From the NCBI GenBank assembly GCA_900770385.1, contig CAAGKK010000041.1:1-64000 (forward strand): 64,000 bases of DNA. Direction: 5' to 3'. Both the position numbers and the translations under genes were made by a program. Positions 25,711 through 34,668 of this stretch are shown here, piece by piece. Source of the stretch: Clostridia bacterium (GTDB lineage: Bacteria; Bacillota; Clostridia; TANB77; CAG-508). The notes below the pieces were generated by a model. The model saw nothing but the letters and a program-made list of their open reading frames with translations, had not been told where the DNA came from and did no database searches. The first letter of the stretch is position 1. Every line of letters begins with the position of its first letter.

Positions 25711-25763
25711 AACTCAGAAATCAGAATCACAGTAATATGCTGGTTTTTGATTTCTGAGTTTTT
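25710..25763 (+). terminator. Rho-independent terminator with long stem
   Basis: AAACTCAGAAATCA (25710-25723) pairs with TGATTTCTGAGTTT (25748-25761), followed by TT. Confidence 0.8.
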
Positions 25764-25801
25764 ACTTTTATATTAAGGTTATTATTTAGGAGGAAAGAAA
25801 C

Positions 25802-28198
25802 TTGGCTAAAAGAGGAAGAAAACCTACATCCAAAAAAGGAAAAAGAAAACAAAATAATGCACATGTAGAAAATAAAAATATAAATGTAGTAATAATGATA
25901 ATTGTTAGTATTTTATTAGGAATATTAATATACCAAAAAACAGGATACATAGGAGAAAATTTAAGCCCAATATTAGGCGGAATAATTGGGTGGATAAAAT
26001 TTATTATTCCTATAGGAACCTTTGTAGTTGCATTAGCATATGCAACTAATAAAAAAGAATTTCTAAGTTATAAAATTTTTGAATATATATTATTTTTGGT
26101 ATGTATATGTACAATATTATCTATATATCAAATATCAGAAAATACAATAAATATAAAAGATTCTTTATCTAAGATGCTATCTGAATCATACAAATTAGGA
26201 ACACAAAATATTGGGGGAGGAGCAATTGGAACTATAATTGCTGTACCTCTTATTAATATGCTAGGAATTCCAGGGGCAGTTGTTTTAACAATTGGAATTA
26301 GTATAATTATTTTAATTTTTATTTTAGGAATACCTGTGGCAGATATCATTGAAGAAATGGCAGATAATATGCAAGAAAGAAAAGTACAAAGAAAAGAAGA
26401 AATAGAAGAATACAGACAAAAAGAATACGAGGAAAGAGAAAGAAAAAGAGAAGAAAGAAGAAAAAATAGAAGCTCAATAAAAACAGCAACAATAGATACA
26501 AAAGATGAAATTACAGAAGACCAAATTAGAATTAATCTAAATAATAAAGAAGAAAAACTAAAAAAATATAAACATGATAAGGATGATTTAATTCCTTTAG
26601 GAAAAAATAAAGAAGAATTTCATCCTAACACATTAGAAGACAACTTGTTTAAAACACAAGAAGAAGAAAAAGAAGAAAAGACAAAAGCAGTTTTATTATT
26701 AGAGCATTCTCAAAAAGTTGAGGAAGAAGAAAATTATGAGTTTCCACCAATTCAATTATTGTCAGAAGGAAAATCACAGACTGTAAAAGGCGGGAAAAAA
26801 GCAATTGCAGATAATGCAACAAAATTACAAAAAACATTATATAACTTTGGCGTTTCAGCAAAAGTAGAAAATGTATCTGTTGGACCAGCTATTACAAGAT
26901 ATGAACTTAAACCAGCAGAAGGAGTTAGAGTAAGTAAAATTGCAAATCTAGCAGATGATATAGCTTTAAATCTAGCAGCAGAATCTATAAGAATAGAAGC
27001 ACCTATTCCAGGAAAACAAGCTGTTGGAATAGAAGTACCAAATAAAGAAAACGAAATAGTAAGTTTAAGAGATATAATAGAATCAGATAAATTTATAAAT
27101 GCTAATTCTAAATTAACTTTTGCTTTAGGAAAAAATGTTGCAGGGGAAGAAGTCGTAACAGATATTGCTAAAATGCCGCATGTACTTATTGCAGGTAGTA
27201 CTGGTTCAGGTAAAAGCGTTTGCATAAACACTTTAATTACAAGCATTATTTATAAAGCAAAACCAAGTGAAGTGAAATTAGTTTTGGTTGACCCAAAAGT
27301 AGTAGAACTTTCAGTATATAATGGAATACCACATTTACTAATACCAGTAGTAACAGATCCTAAAAAAGCTGCAGGGGCATTAGCATGGGCAGTACAAGAA
27401 ATGGTACATAGATACGAATTGTTTGCTCAAAAAGGTGTAAGAGATATTAAAGGATATAATAGTGCAGTAGAAAAAGAAGAAGAAGGAAAATTACCTCAAA
27501 TAGTGGTTATTATAGATGAATTAGCTGATTTAATGATGGTAGCAAAAAACGATGTTGAAGATGCAATTTGTAGATTAGCTCAAATGGCAAGAGCAGCAGG
27601 TATGCACTTAGTAATTGCAACTCAAAGACCATCTGTTGATGTAATTACAGGTTTAATAAAAGCTAATATTCCATCTAGAATAGCTTTTGCAGTATCTTCT
27701 CAAGTAGATTCTAGAACAATATTAGATATGGCTGGTGCAGAGAAATTATTAGGAAAGGGAGATATGTTATTTTACCCTACAGGTGTATCAAAGCCAACAA
27801 GAATACAAGGAGCATTTGTATCAGATAAAGAAGTTGAAAAAATTGTCGATTTTCTAAAATCAAATGGAACAGGACCAACTTATAGAGAAGATGTATTAGA
27901 AAGTATAGAAAATGCAAATTCAACAGATAAAGAACTAAAAGATGTGGAAGATGATGATACAGATCCTTTATTAGACGAAGCAATAGAAACAGCAATAGAA
28001 ACAAGACAAGCATCTACCTCATTTATTCAAAGAAGATTTAAGGTAGGATATGCAAGAGCAGGAAGAATTATAGACCAGATGGAAGAAAGAGGAATTATTT
28101 CTGGATATCAAGGAAGCAAACCAAGAGAAGTATTAATGACTAAAGAAAGATGGCAAGAGTTAAATATGCAACAAGAACCTAATAAAGAAAATGAATAA
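25802..28198 (+). CDS. ftsK: DNA translocase FtsK/SpoIIIE
   Basis: The hexameric motor pumps DNA through the division or sporulation septum. The 798-residue protein has a basic N-terminus, about four membrane helices (residues 30-190), a charged linker with an Arg/Glu coiled stretch, and the motor: VENVSVGPAITRYE, Walker A IAGSTGSGKSVCIN (near 465), Walker B VVIIDELADLM, and a C-terminal winged-helix gamma domain (STSFIQRRFKVGYARAGRI). The start is TTG with GGAGG at the right distance. FtsK and SpoIIIE cannot be separated by sequence; gpr in the window makes SpoIIIE plausible. Confidence 0.93.
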   Translation: MAKRGRKPTSKKGKRKQNNAHVENKNINVVIMIIVSILLGILIYQKTGYIGENLSPILGGIIGWIKFIIPIGTFVVALAYATNKKEFLSYKIFEYILFLVCICTILSIYQISENTINIKDSLSKMLSESYKLGTQNIGGGAIGTIIAVPLINMLGIPGAVVLTIGISIIILIFILGIPVADIIEEMADNMQERKVQRKEEIEEYRQKEYEERERKREERRKNRSSIKTATIDTKDEITEDQIRINLNNKEEKLKKYKHDKDDLIPLGKNKEEFHPNTLEDNLFKTQEEEKEEKTKAVLLLEHSQKVEEEENYEFPPIQLLSEGKSQTVKGGKKAIADNATKLQKTLYNFGVSAKVENVSVGPAITRYELKPAEGVRVSKIANLADDIALNLAAESIRIEAPIPGKQAVGIEVPNKENEIVSLRDIIESDKFINANSKLTFALGKNVAGEEVVTDIAKMPHVLIAGSTGSGKSVCINTLITSIIYKAKPSEVKLVLVDPKVVELSVYNGIPHLLIPVVTDPKKAAGALAWAVQEMVHRYELFAQKGVRDIKGYNSAVEKEEEGKLPQIVVIIDELADLMMVAKNDVEDAICRLAQMARAAGMHLVIATQRPSVDVITGLIKANIPSRIAFAVSSQVDSRTILDMAGAEKLLGKGDMLFYPTGVSKPTRIQGAFVSDKEVEKIVDFLKSNGTGPTYREDVLESIENANSTDKELKDVEDDDTDPLLDEAIETAIETRQASTSFIQRRFKVGYARAGRIIDQMEERGIISGYQGSKPREVLMTKERWQELNMQQEPNKENE

Positions 28199-28207
28199 CA
28201 TTCAATG

Positions 28208-28300
28208 TTTTGAAAAAATCTTGAATGACGATGAGCGAAAAACCTCAAAGAAGATTTGGCAGACAAGATTTTGAAAAAATCTTGAATGACGATGAGCGAA
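28208..28300. repeat. Two 32-bp direct repeats 61 bp apart, with a hairpin
   Basis: Bases 28208-28239 and 28269-28300 are identical, beginning TTTTGAAAAAATCTTGAA and ending GATGAGCGAA. The second copy is part of a perfect stem CAAGATTTT-GAA-AAAATCTTG (28264-28284); the first has a decayed left arm. After the second copy follows CGAAGTGAGCGAA. The element fills the gap between ftsK and the next gene. Confidence 0.8.
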
Positions 28301-28323
28301 CGAAGTGAGCGAAAGGAAACTAT

Positions 28324-29892
28324 ATGAAGGAAGAAATCTTTTCTAAATTTAGAGATTATAATAATGAACTAGAAAAAATATTAGAAAAAAAAGATTTTTC
28401 GAAAGATTCGAAAAATCTTCTTCTTAGTATGTTTTATAAGGTAGAAAACTCTTATAGCGATTACGAAACCGTTAAAAGAAATATAAAATCTAAACAAGAA
28501 TATTTAGAAAATATATTATCTAATATTAAATTATGTAATTCAATAGAACTAGTGAAACCAAACACAAATCAATTTAGAGAATTTAAAGAAAAAAACTTAG
28601 TATATAATGTAGATTTAAAAATGAAAAAAATCAAAGTAATTGATAATGAACTTTATTTGTTAGCAGCTATTTTTGAATTAAATGATTTTAAAATTTACTT
28701 AGATGAAAGATATAATTTAATTAGAAATGCTTTTCCATATTTATTGAATTCCGCAAATGACATGAGTAACACTGAAGTACTAAGAGACTTTAATGCATTT
28801 TCTTGGAATACAAATGTTGAAGAAATTACTAATATACCTATTAATTTAATCTATGAAAATTTAAAAATTGCACTTTCATTTGACATAATAAACAAATTAG
28901 AAACAACAAATGAAAATATGGATTATATAAATTTAATAAAAAATGACTTATGTTTTCAATATGGAGAAGAAATAGCAAATGCTTTCTTAGATTTGATATT
29001 TGAATTATCAATTCTCATATATATAGAAAAAAGTGAAAGTGAAAAGAAAAGAATTTTATACGAAAAAAATGTTATAGAAGATGAACTAAGCAAAATTAAG
29101 GATAAAAAGAATTATATAGAATCAGTTATAAAAGAAAAAATTAATTTTACTGATAGAGTTAAAGAAATAGATTTTATTTTAAATGATAAAGAACTATTAA
29201 TGAAAGAATACGAAAAAAGAAATCAAACAGCATCAAACTATAAAAAAATATTTAACTTAAGTCATTTGAGCGAGAAATTACAAAAAGAAAGAAATAATTT
29301 ACTAATACAGATAGATGAAGATAATAAAAAATTGGAACCTAATAGATATTTACAAGATAAACAAAAATTACAAAATGATTATAATATATTAAAAAGCATA
29401 AAAGAAAATACAAATTTTGAAAAAACAATTTATAAAAAGATATCTAAATTACAGATAATATTTTTAAAAGATATTTTACCTAAAAAAATTGATTTTTTAA
29501 ATACTAAAGAAGAAATATTAGATTTTGTATATAAAGTAAGATATTATGAGTTAACTCCGTACACAGATCAAAACGAAATAAACGAAATAATTGAATTAAA
29601 CGAATTTAATTCAAATGCATTAAAAAAAATAATAAAAAAAATGTATGATATGAAAATAATACACACAATGTCTACAAATGAACAACAAGATATTAATATT
29701 GTAAAAAATATTTTTTTCACTAGAATTATTGATTTAGAGCAAATATATTTAGAATTAAGGAAGATAGAAGAAAATAAATATGCATTAAAAGTGTATGATG
29801 GAAAAGATACTTTAGATAAAAATATAGATATCACATTGAATTTTAATAAAAAAGATAGAAAAAAATTAAAAAGAAAAGTTAAACTTTTTTAG
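28324..29892 (+). CDS. Large coiled-coil protein of unknown function
   Basis: The 522-residue protein is lysine-, asparagine- and glutamate-rich with long predicted coiled coils at about residues 30-75 and 235-370 (for example KKRILYEKNVIEDELSKIKD). No membrane segment, signal peptide or catalytic motif is visible. I do not recognise a family. It starts after GAAAGGAAA within the repeat cluster, and a 13-bp palindrome lies within its first 32 codons. The stop is followed by an AGGAGG ribosome site for the nuclease gene 14 bp downstream, so the two may be co-transcribed. Confidence 0.7.
   Translation: MKEEIFSKFRDYNNELEKILEKKDFSKDSKNLLLSMFYKVENSYSDYETVKRNIKSKQEYLENILSNIKLCNSIELVKPNTNQFREFKEKNLVYNVDLKMKKIKVIDNELYLLAAIFELNDFKIYLDERYNLIRNAFPYLLNSANDMSNTEVLRDFNAFSWNTNVEEITNIPINLIYENLKIALSFDIINKLETTNENMDYINLIKNDLCFQYGEEIANAFLDLIFELSILIYIEKSESEKKRILYEKNVIEDELSKIKDKKNYIESVIKEKINFTDRVKEIDFILNDKELLMKEYEKRNQTASNYKKIFNLSHLSEKLQKERNNLLIQIDEDNKKLEPNRYLQDKQKLQNDYNILKSIKENTNFEKTIYKKISKLQIIFLKDILPKKIDFLNTKEEILDFVYKVRYYELTPYTDQNEINEIIELNEFNSNALKKIIKKMYDMKIIHTMSTNEQQDINIVKNIFFTRIIDLEQIYLELRKIEENKYALKVYDGKDTLDKNIDITLNFNKKDRKKLKRKVKLF
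28391..28419. repeat. Perfect 13-bp palindrome inside the coding start
   Basis: AAGATTTTTCGAA (28391-28403), loop AGA, TTCGAAAAATCTT (28407-28419). The arms resemble the hairpin at 28264-28284. Confidence 0.75.
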
Positions 29893-29906
29893 GAGGTATA
29901 ATTAAT

Positions 29907-31550
29907 ATGAAAATAACATTTTTAGGTGCTACAAAAACAGTTACAGGATCTAACTTTTTAGTAGAAACAAATAAAAGCAAATTCCTTGTGGATTGCGGAA
30001 TGTATCAAGGACATGGAGAAATAGAAGAAAAAAACTATGATGACTTCTTATTTAATATAGATGAGATTGATTTTATGCTATTAACTCATGCGCATATAGA
30101 TCATTCAGGAAGGATTCCTAAACTATATAAGCAAGGCTATAGAAAGCCTATATATGCACAAAAGGCTACATGTGATTTATGTACAATAATGTTACCAGAC
30201 AGTGGACATATACAAGAAATGGAATCTGAATGGAAAAACAAAAAAAGAATAAGAAAAGGATTAAAACCATATGAACCAATGTATACAGCACAAGATGCAA
30301 TAGATTGTCTAGAAGTTTTTAAACCTATACGCTATGACGAGATTGTAGATATTACAGAAGATATAAAAGTAAGATTTAATGATGCTGGACATATGCTTGG
30401 ATCAAGTATTATAGAAATATGGGTAACAGAAGATGGCAAAGAAACAAAAGCAGTATTTACAGGTGACTTAGGAAATAATGATATTCCTCTTTTAGCATCT
30501 CCAACAATGATTGAAACAGCAGATTATTTAGTAATGGAATCTACTTATGGAAATAGATTACATATAAGAAATGATGATAAAGCAAAAATATTCTTAAATG
30601 TAGTATATGAAACATTAGAAAGAAATGGAACAGTAGTTATACCGACTTTTGCAGTAGGTAGAACACAGGAAATTTTATATGAACTAAATAAGATAAAAGA
30701 AAATACATCAGATGAAGAATTTATGAAAAAATATAATAAATTAATGCATGCACCAGTATATGTGGATAGCCCTCTTGCAGTATCTGCGACAGAAATTTTC
30801 AGAAAAAACACTGAATTATTTGATGATGAAGTAAAAGAGAAAATGGAGAGTGGAGACAATCCATTGGAATTTCCAGGTTTAAGATTCACTAAAACTGTAG
30901 AAGAATCAAAAGCACTTAATGAAGATAATACACCTTCAATTATATTATCTGCTAGTGGTATGTGCGAAGTAGGAAGAATAAAACATCATTTGAAACATAA
31001 TATATGGAATCCTAACTCTACAATATTATTTGTAGGATATCAAGCACCAGGAACATTGGGAAGAAAAATTGTAGATGGTGATAAAAAAGTAAGAATATTT
31101 GGAGAAGAATTTTCTGTTAATGCAAGAATAGAATATATAGAAGGATATTCTGGACATGCTGATCAAGAATGGTTATTAAACTTTGTGTATTCTTTCTATG
31201 ATAAACCAAAGCACATTTTCTTAGTGCATGGTGAAGAAGAAGGACAAGAAGTATTAAAAGAAAAAATAGAAGAAAATACAGGAATTTCAGTAACAATTCC
31301 ATCTTTTGGAGAAACATATACTTTAGATGAAAGTTTGGCTGTTCAAAAAACATATGAATTACCAAAGAAATACAGACCATTAAGATTAGAAGTAATAGAA
31401 AGAATGGAAACTTTAAAAGAAGAAGTTGAAGATATGGCAGAAATAGTTAAAAATGAAAAATTAAAAGAAAGTATTAATGATGCAGAAATCGCAGATTTAA
31501 ATGAAAAAATAAAACAGTTAGAACAACAAATTGTTAAGATCATAGAATAG
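29907..31550 (+). CDS. Metallo-beta-lactamase/beta-CASP nuclease
   Basis: The 547-residue protein has the order MBL, beta-CASP, RMMBL of RNA-processing enzymes: FLGATKTVTGSNFLV at the N-terminus, zinc ligands LTHAHIDHSGRIP (His61 region), NDAGHMLGSSII, FTGDLGNND, the beta-CASP FAVGRTQEILYEL and SASGMCEVGRIKHHL, and the last ligand GYSGHADQEWLL. A charged coiled tail of about 70 residues follows. The close relatives are CPSF-73-like RNases of bacteria; it is distinct from RNase J, which begins differently. Confidence 0.88.
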   Translation: MKITFLGATKTVTGSNFLVETNKSKFLVDCGMYQGHGEIEEKNYDDFLFNIDEIDFMLLTHAHIDHSGRIPKLYKQGYRKPIYAQKATCDLCTIMLPDSGHIQEMESEWKNKKRIRKGLKPYEPMYTAQDAIDCLEVFKPIRYDEIVDITEDIKVRFNDAGHMLGSSIIEIWVTEDGKETKAVFTGDLGNNDIPLLASPTMIETADYLVMESTYGNRLHIRNDDKAKIFLNVVYETLERNGTVVIPTFAVGRTQEILYELNKIKENTSDEEFMKKYNKLMHAPVYVDSPLAVSATEIFRKNTELFDDEVKEKMESGDNPLEFPGLRFTKTVEESKALNEDNTPSIILSASGMCEVGRIKHHLKHNIWNPNSTILFVGYQAPGTLGRKIVDGDKKVRIFGEEFSVNARIEYIEGYSGHADQEWLLNFVYSFYDKPKHIFLVHGEEEGQEVLKEKIEENTGISVTIPSFGETYTLDESLAVQKTYELPKKYRPLRLEVIERMETLKEEVEDMAEIVKNEKLKESINDAEIADLNEKIKQLEQQIVKIIE

Positions 31551-31577
31551 ATAACAAGTAAACAGTTTTATAATACA

Positions 31578-31604
31578 TGTGTACAAGCTTTATGCTTGTA
31601 CACA
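31578..31604. promoter_or_regulatory. Perfect 11-bp inverted repeat between nuclease and GH15 genes
   Basis: TGTGTACAAGC (31578-31588), loop TTTAT, GCTTGTACACA (31594-31604). No T-run follows, so it may be an operator or mRNA hairpin and not a simple terminator. Confidence 0.5.
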
Positions 31605-31632
31605 AAATAATTTAATAAAAGGAATGAAAAAA

Positions 31633-33519
31633 ATGAAAACAAAATACTTTAATGATGCAATAATAGGAAATAGAAATGTAAAAGCTACTTTTTCTAAAAA
31701 AGGAGAATTATTAAGATTATATTATCCAAACATAGATTATAGACAATTTATAGATGAATTTATTGTAGGAGTAAAAATAAATGATTCTAGATTGATTAAT
31801 TTATATGATGATATAAATAATATATACAGCCAAGAATATGATGGTGACACTAACATATTGTGCACTGAAATAAAAAATACATATTTTAATTTGAAAATTT
31901 CACAAATAGATTGTGTTTCTAGTAAAGAAAATATTTTAATAAGAAAATATATATTAAAAAATGAACATGATATAAACTTAGATGTAGATATGTTACTTTA
32001 TTCTAAATTACTAACTGATAAAAATAATGTAGTAAGTGGAGTATACTCAGATGGTGCATTAATTCAATATATGCATGATTATACAATGGCAATTTTCTCT
32101 AAAAATGAGCCATTGAGCTATCAAATAAATAATTCAAAGGAAACAATAAATGAAGGAGAAATATCTGGAAAAGACTACATAGGTATGAGTATGGATTCTG
32201 CAATTTCATACAATATAAATACAATTTTACCAGGAGAAGAAAAAGAGATTTATTTTGTAATTTCTTTATATCCAAATAATGAAACTTCTATAGAGAAAAT
32301 AAAAGAAGAAATTATTAGAATAAAGAAATTAGATTTAAACAAACAAATATTAGATACAAAAAAATATTGGAAAAATTATTTAAAAAAACATGATACATTA
32401 CAATTAAAAGAACCAAGAAATGAAAAAGAGAAGAAAATTCAAAAAATTTATAAAAGAACAATATTATTATTTCCATTATTGTATAACTATGAAACTGGAG
32501 GAATAGCAGCAGCTGCTGAAGTGGATGAAAATAGGGAAAAGTGTGGTGGATATGCATATTGTTGGACTAGAGATGCTATTTTTATTACAAAAGCAATGTA
32601 TGAACTAAACATGGATAAAGAAGTAGAAAAATTTTATAAAGGATTCTGCCAAACCACTCAAAGTAAAGATGGAAAATGGGAGCAAAGATTCTATACAAAT
32701 GGAACATTAGCACCATGTTGGGGATATCAAATAGATGAAACAGCCTCAGTAATTTATGGTGTGTATGATTATTACGAGTACAAAAAAGATGCAAAATTTT
32801 TAAAAGATAATTTAAAAATGTGTGAAAAAGCAAAAGACTTTTTAGAAAAATATATGTCAAATATTTTTAAAAATGAAAATAAAATGCAATTAAGTTATGA
32901 CATATGGGAAGAATGTGAAAATATACATGCATATTCAATAGCCTCAATATTTGCAGCATTAAATAAAATGTTAAAAATTTATGAAATTGTAAGACCTTTT
33001 TACGAAACAAATAGATTAAAGTTGGAACAAATTTCAAAAGCAACTGTTAAAATAGAGAAAGAACTAATAGATATAAAAAAATATTTATTAGAACAATTTT
33101 ATAATAAAGATAAAAAATCTTTTGTAAGAAATAAAGATGATAAAAAAATGGATATAAGCTTATTAGGATTAGTATATCCATTTGATATGTTTGCTCCAAA
33201 GGAGAAGAAAATATTAAATACTGTAGAAAGAATGAATCTTACATTAAAAACATATACGGGTGGATATTTAAGATATGAAGGCGATTCATATATGAATGGA
33301 AATCCATGGGTAATAGCTAACTTATGGCTAGCAGAATATTATTTAAAATATGGAAGTAAAACAAAAGCAAGAGAATGTTTTGATATTGCTGTTATAGGAA
33401 GCAATAATTTAGGCTTTTTACCAGAACAAATAAATAACGATACAATGGATTCTGCGTGGGTTATTGGTCTTGGTTGGTCACATGCAATGTTTATTGATGT
33501 ATTAAAAAAGCTAATTTAA
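31633..33519 (+). CDS. Glycoside hydrolase family 15-like enzyme
   Basis: The 628-residue protein has an N-terminal beta-sandwich and a C-terminal (alpha/alpha)6 barrel as in glucoamylases and dextran dextrinases: GGYAYCWTRDAIFITKAMYEL, CWGYQIDETASVIYG, YDIWEECENIHAYSIASIFAAL with the catalytic glutamates, and AWVIGLGWSHAMFI at the end. It probably cleaves an alpha-linked glucan or oligosaccharide. No signal peptide is seen. The ATG at 31633 has AAAGGA 9 nt upstream; a longer frame from a GTG at 31579 runs through the inverted repeat and is unlikely. Confidence 0.83.
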   Translation: MKTKYFNDAIIGNRNVKATFSKKGELLRLYYPNIDYRQFIDEFIVGVKINDSRLINLYDDINNIYSQEYDGDTNILCTEIKNTYFNLKISQIDCVSSKENILIRKYILKNEHDINLDVDMLLYSKLLTDKNNVVSGVYSDGALIQYMHDYTMAIFSKNEPLSYQINNSKETINEGEISGKDYIGMSMDSAISYNINTILPGEEKEIYFVISLYPNNETSIEKIKEEIIRIKKLDLNKQILDTKKYWKNYLKKHDTLQLKEPRNEKEKKIQKIYKRTILLFPLLYNYETGGIAAAAEVDENREKCGGYAYCWTRDAIFITKAMYELNMDKEVEKFYKGFCQTTQSKDGKWEQRFYTNGTLAPCWGYQIDETASVIYGVYDYYEYKKDAKFLKDNLKMCEKAKDFLEKYMSNIFKNENKMQLSYDIWEECENIHAYSIASIFAALNKMLKIYEIVRPFYETNRLKLEQISKATVKIEKELIDIKKYLLEQFYNKDKKSFVRNKDDKKMDISLLGLVYPFDMFAPKEKKILNTVERMNLTLKTYTGGYLRYEGDSYMNGNPWVIANLWLAEYYLKYGSKTKARECFDIAVIGSNNLGFLPEQINNDTMDSAWVIGLGWSHAMFIDVLKKLI

Positions 33520-33532
33520 GGAAGGATTAAAA

Positions 33533-33841
33533 ATGCTAACTGTAAATAATAACTTTAAGCAATATATTTCTATGCCTAATATATTAATATACCTTGTTAT
33601 TGTTAATTTATTAGGCATATTAGTGATGTATATAGATAAAAGGAAAGCTAAATATGGAAAATGGAGAATATCTGAAAATACATTATTAACAATATCGATA
33701 ATAGGCGGTTCTATTGGTATACTTATTGGGATGTATTGGTTTAGACATAAAACTAAAAAAGCAAAATTTACATTGGGAATACCTACAATATTAATAATAC
33801 AAATAATCACTAATATACTTATTTTTACAAATAAATTTTAA
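33533..33841 (+). CDS. DUF1294 membrane protein
   Basis: The 102-residue protein has the DUF1294 core YIDKRKAKYGKWRISE, then GGSIGILIGMYWFRHKTKKAKF, with three hydrophobic segments. The family is widespread and its function is unknown. It starts 13 bp after the GH15-like gene and is followed by a terminator, so the two form an operon. Confidence 0.85.
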   Translation: MLTVNNNFKQYISMPNILIYLVIVNLLGILVMYIDKRKAKYGKWRISENTLLTISIIGGSIGILIGMYWFRHKTKKAKFTLGIPTILIIQIITNILIFTNKF

Positions 33842-33843
33842 AC

Positions 33844-33873
33844 ACACTTTGATTTAATTCAAGGTGTTTTTTA
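33844..33873 (+). terminator. Rho-independent terminator
   Basis: ACACTTTGA (33844-33852) pairs with TCAAGGTGT (33859-33867, one G-U), followed by six T. Confidence 0.75.
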
Positions 33874-33959
33874 TATAGTAGAAAATAAAGTCAAAAAAGT
33901 AAACATAATAGCTACAAATAATTCTTTTATATTATGTGTAAACAAAGGAATTATTTTTT

Positions 33960-34026
33960 TGTTGATAATTGGTTAGAAAAAAGTTAATGTTTTCAGTTAT
34001 TCACAAAGTTATCCACAATATCCACA
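33960..34026. other. Cluster of four DnaA-box-like 9-mers
   Basis: In the 445-bp noncoding gap 33842-34286 lie TTATTCACA (33997-34005), the consensus TTATCCACA (34009-34017), ATATCCACA (34018-34026), and on the other strand TTATCAACA (as TGTTGATAA, 33960-33968). AT-rich DNA follows. No dnaA, dnaN or rpmH is near, and gene direction does not switch here, which speaks against the chromosome origin. Confidence 0.55.
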
Positions 34027-34100
34027 AAACAATCCTTGAAATTATATGTAAACCAAAAACCAATAAAAATTTACATAATTTTAATTTAATGTAATATAGA

Positions 34101-34134
34101 TGTAACAAACTGGTAACAAAACAGTAATAAAAAC
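34101..34134 (+). repeat. Three 11-bp phased direct repeats (TAAC-type)
   Basis: TGTAAC, GGTAAC and AGTAAT start at 34101, 34112 and 34123, each separated by 5 bp, giving an exact 11-bp period. This spacing is the pattern bound by OmpR-family response regulators such as WalR or PhoP. Confidence 0.5.
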
Positions 34135-34220
34135 ATAATTAGAAACCTATAAAATACTGAATAATCAAGAAAAAAAGAAAAGATGAATAATGTAGCTATT
34201 CTAACTAATATTACGAAAAT

Positions 34221-34255
34221 ATAACAAAAAAGTAACAAGAAGAATACAATATAAT
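34221..34255 (+). promoter_or_regulatory. Activator-type promoter of the rhodanese gene with 11-bp repeats
   Basis: ATAACA (34221), GTAACA (34232) and AATACA (34243) repeat every 11 bp and cover the place of the -35 box. A perfect TATAAT follows at 34250-34255 with no recognisable -35 element, as in promoters activated by an OmpR-family regulator. Confidence 0.42.
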
Positions 34256-34286
34256 ATGTGAAAAAACAAATTAAGGAAGTGAAAAA

Positions 34287-34601
34287 ATGTTAAGAAACAT
34301 AAGAATGTGGAAAAAGACTAATAGATATAAGGATATAAAATATGAAAATATCAATTTAATAGAATATAAAATAATAGATGTAAGAAGCAAAAATGAATAT
34401 AGAGAAAATCATTTGACTGGAAGTGTAAATATTCCATTATCAGATATAAAACAAAAGATTGAGAAAATTGTACCTAATAAAGATAGAAAAATTTTATTGT
34501 ATTGTCAAAGTGGTTTAAGAAGTAAAAAAGCTATAAGAATTTTAGAAAAATTAGGGTATAATAATCTTTATAATTTAAATGGAGGAATAGAAAATATTTA
34601 A
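34287..34601 (+). CDS. Single-domain rhodanese-like protein
   Basis: The 104-residue protein is one rhodanese domain: IDVRSKNEYRENHLTGSVNIPL, then the active-site loop LLYCQSGLRSKKA with the catalytic cysteine near residue 73, and LGYNNLYNLNGGI at the end. It may carry sulfane sulfur. It lies after the long noncoding region with the 11-bp repeats and ahead of the separately promoted pfkA. Confidence 0.88.
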   Translation: MLRNIRMWKKTNRYKDIKYENINLIEYKIIDVRSKNEYRENHLTGSVNIPLSDIKQKIEKIVPNKDRKILLYCQSGLRSKKAIRILEKLGYNNLYNLNGGIENI

Positions 34602-34608
34602 AAAAATA

Positions 34609-34636
34609 TTGTAATTTATTTAATTATTGATATAAT
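34609..34636 (+). promoter_or_regulatory. Promoter of pfkA
   Basis: TTGTAA (34609-34614), 16-bp spacer, extended TGA-TATAAT (34631-34636). Confidence 0.65.
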
Positions 34637-34668
34637 ACTAATAAATAAAAATATCAAGGAGAGAAAAA

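Noticed and set aside
31579..31632. GTG start at 31579 for the GH15-like protein
   Set aside because: It runs through a perfect inverted repeat, lacks a ribosome site and adds residues not typical for the family.
33842..34286. Chromosomal origin oriC
   Set aside because: DnaA-box-like sites are present, but no dnaA/dnaN/rpmH is near and gene direction does not change, as would be expected at a bidirectional origin.
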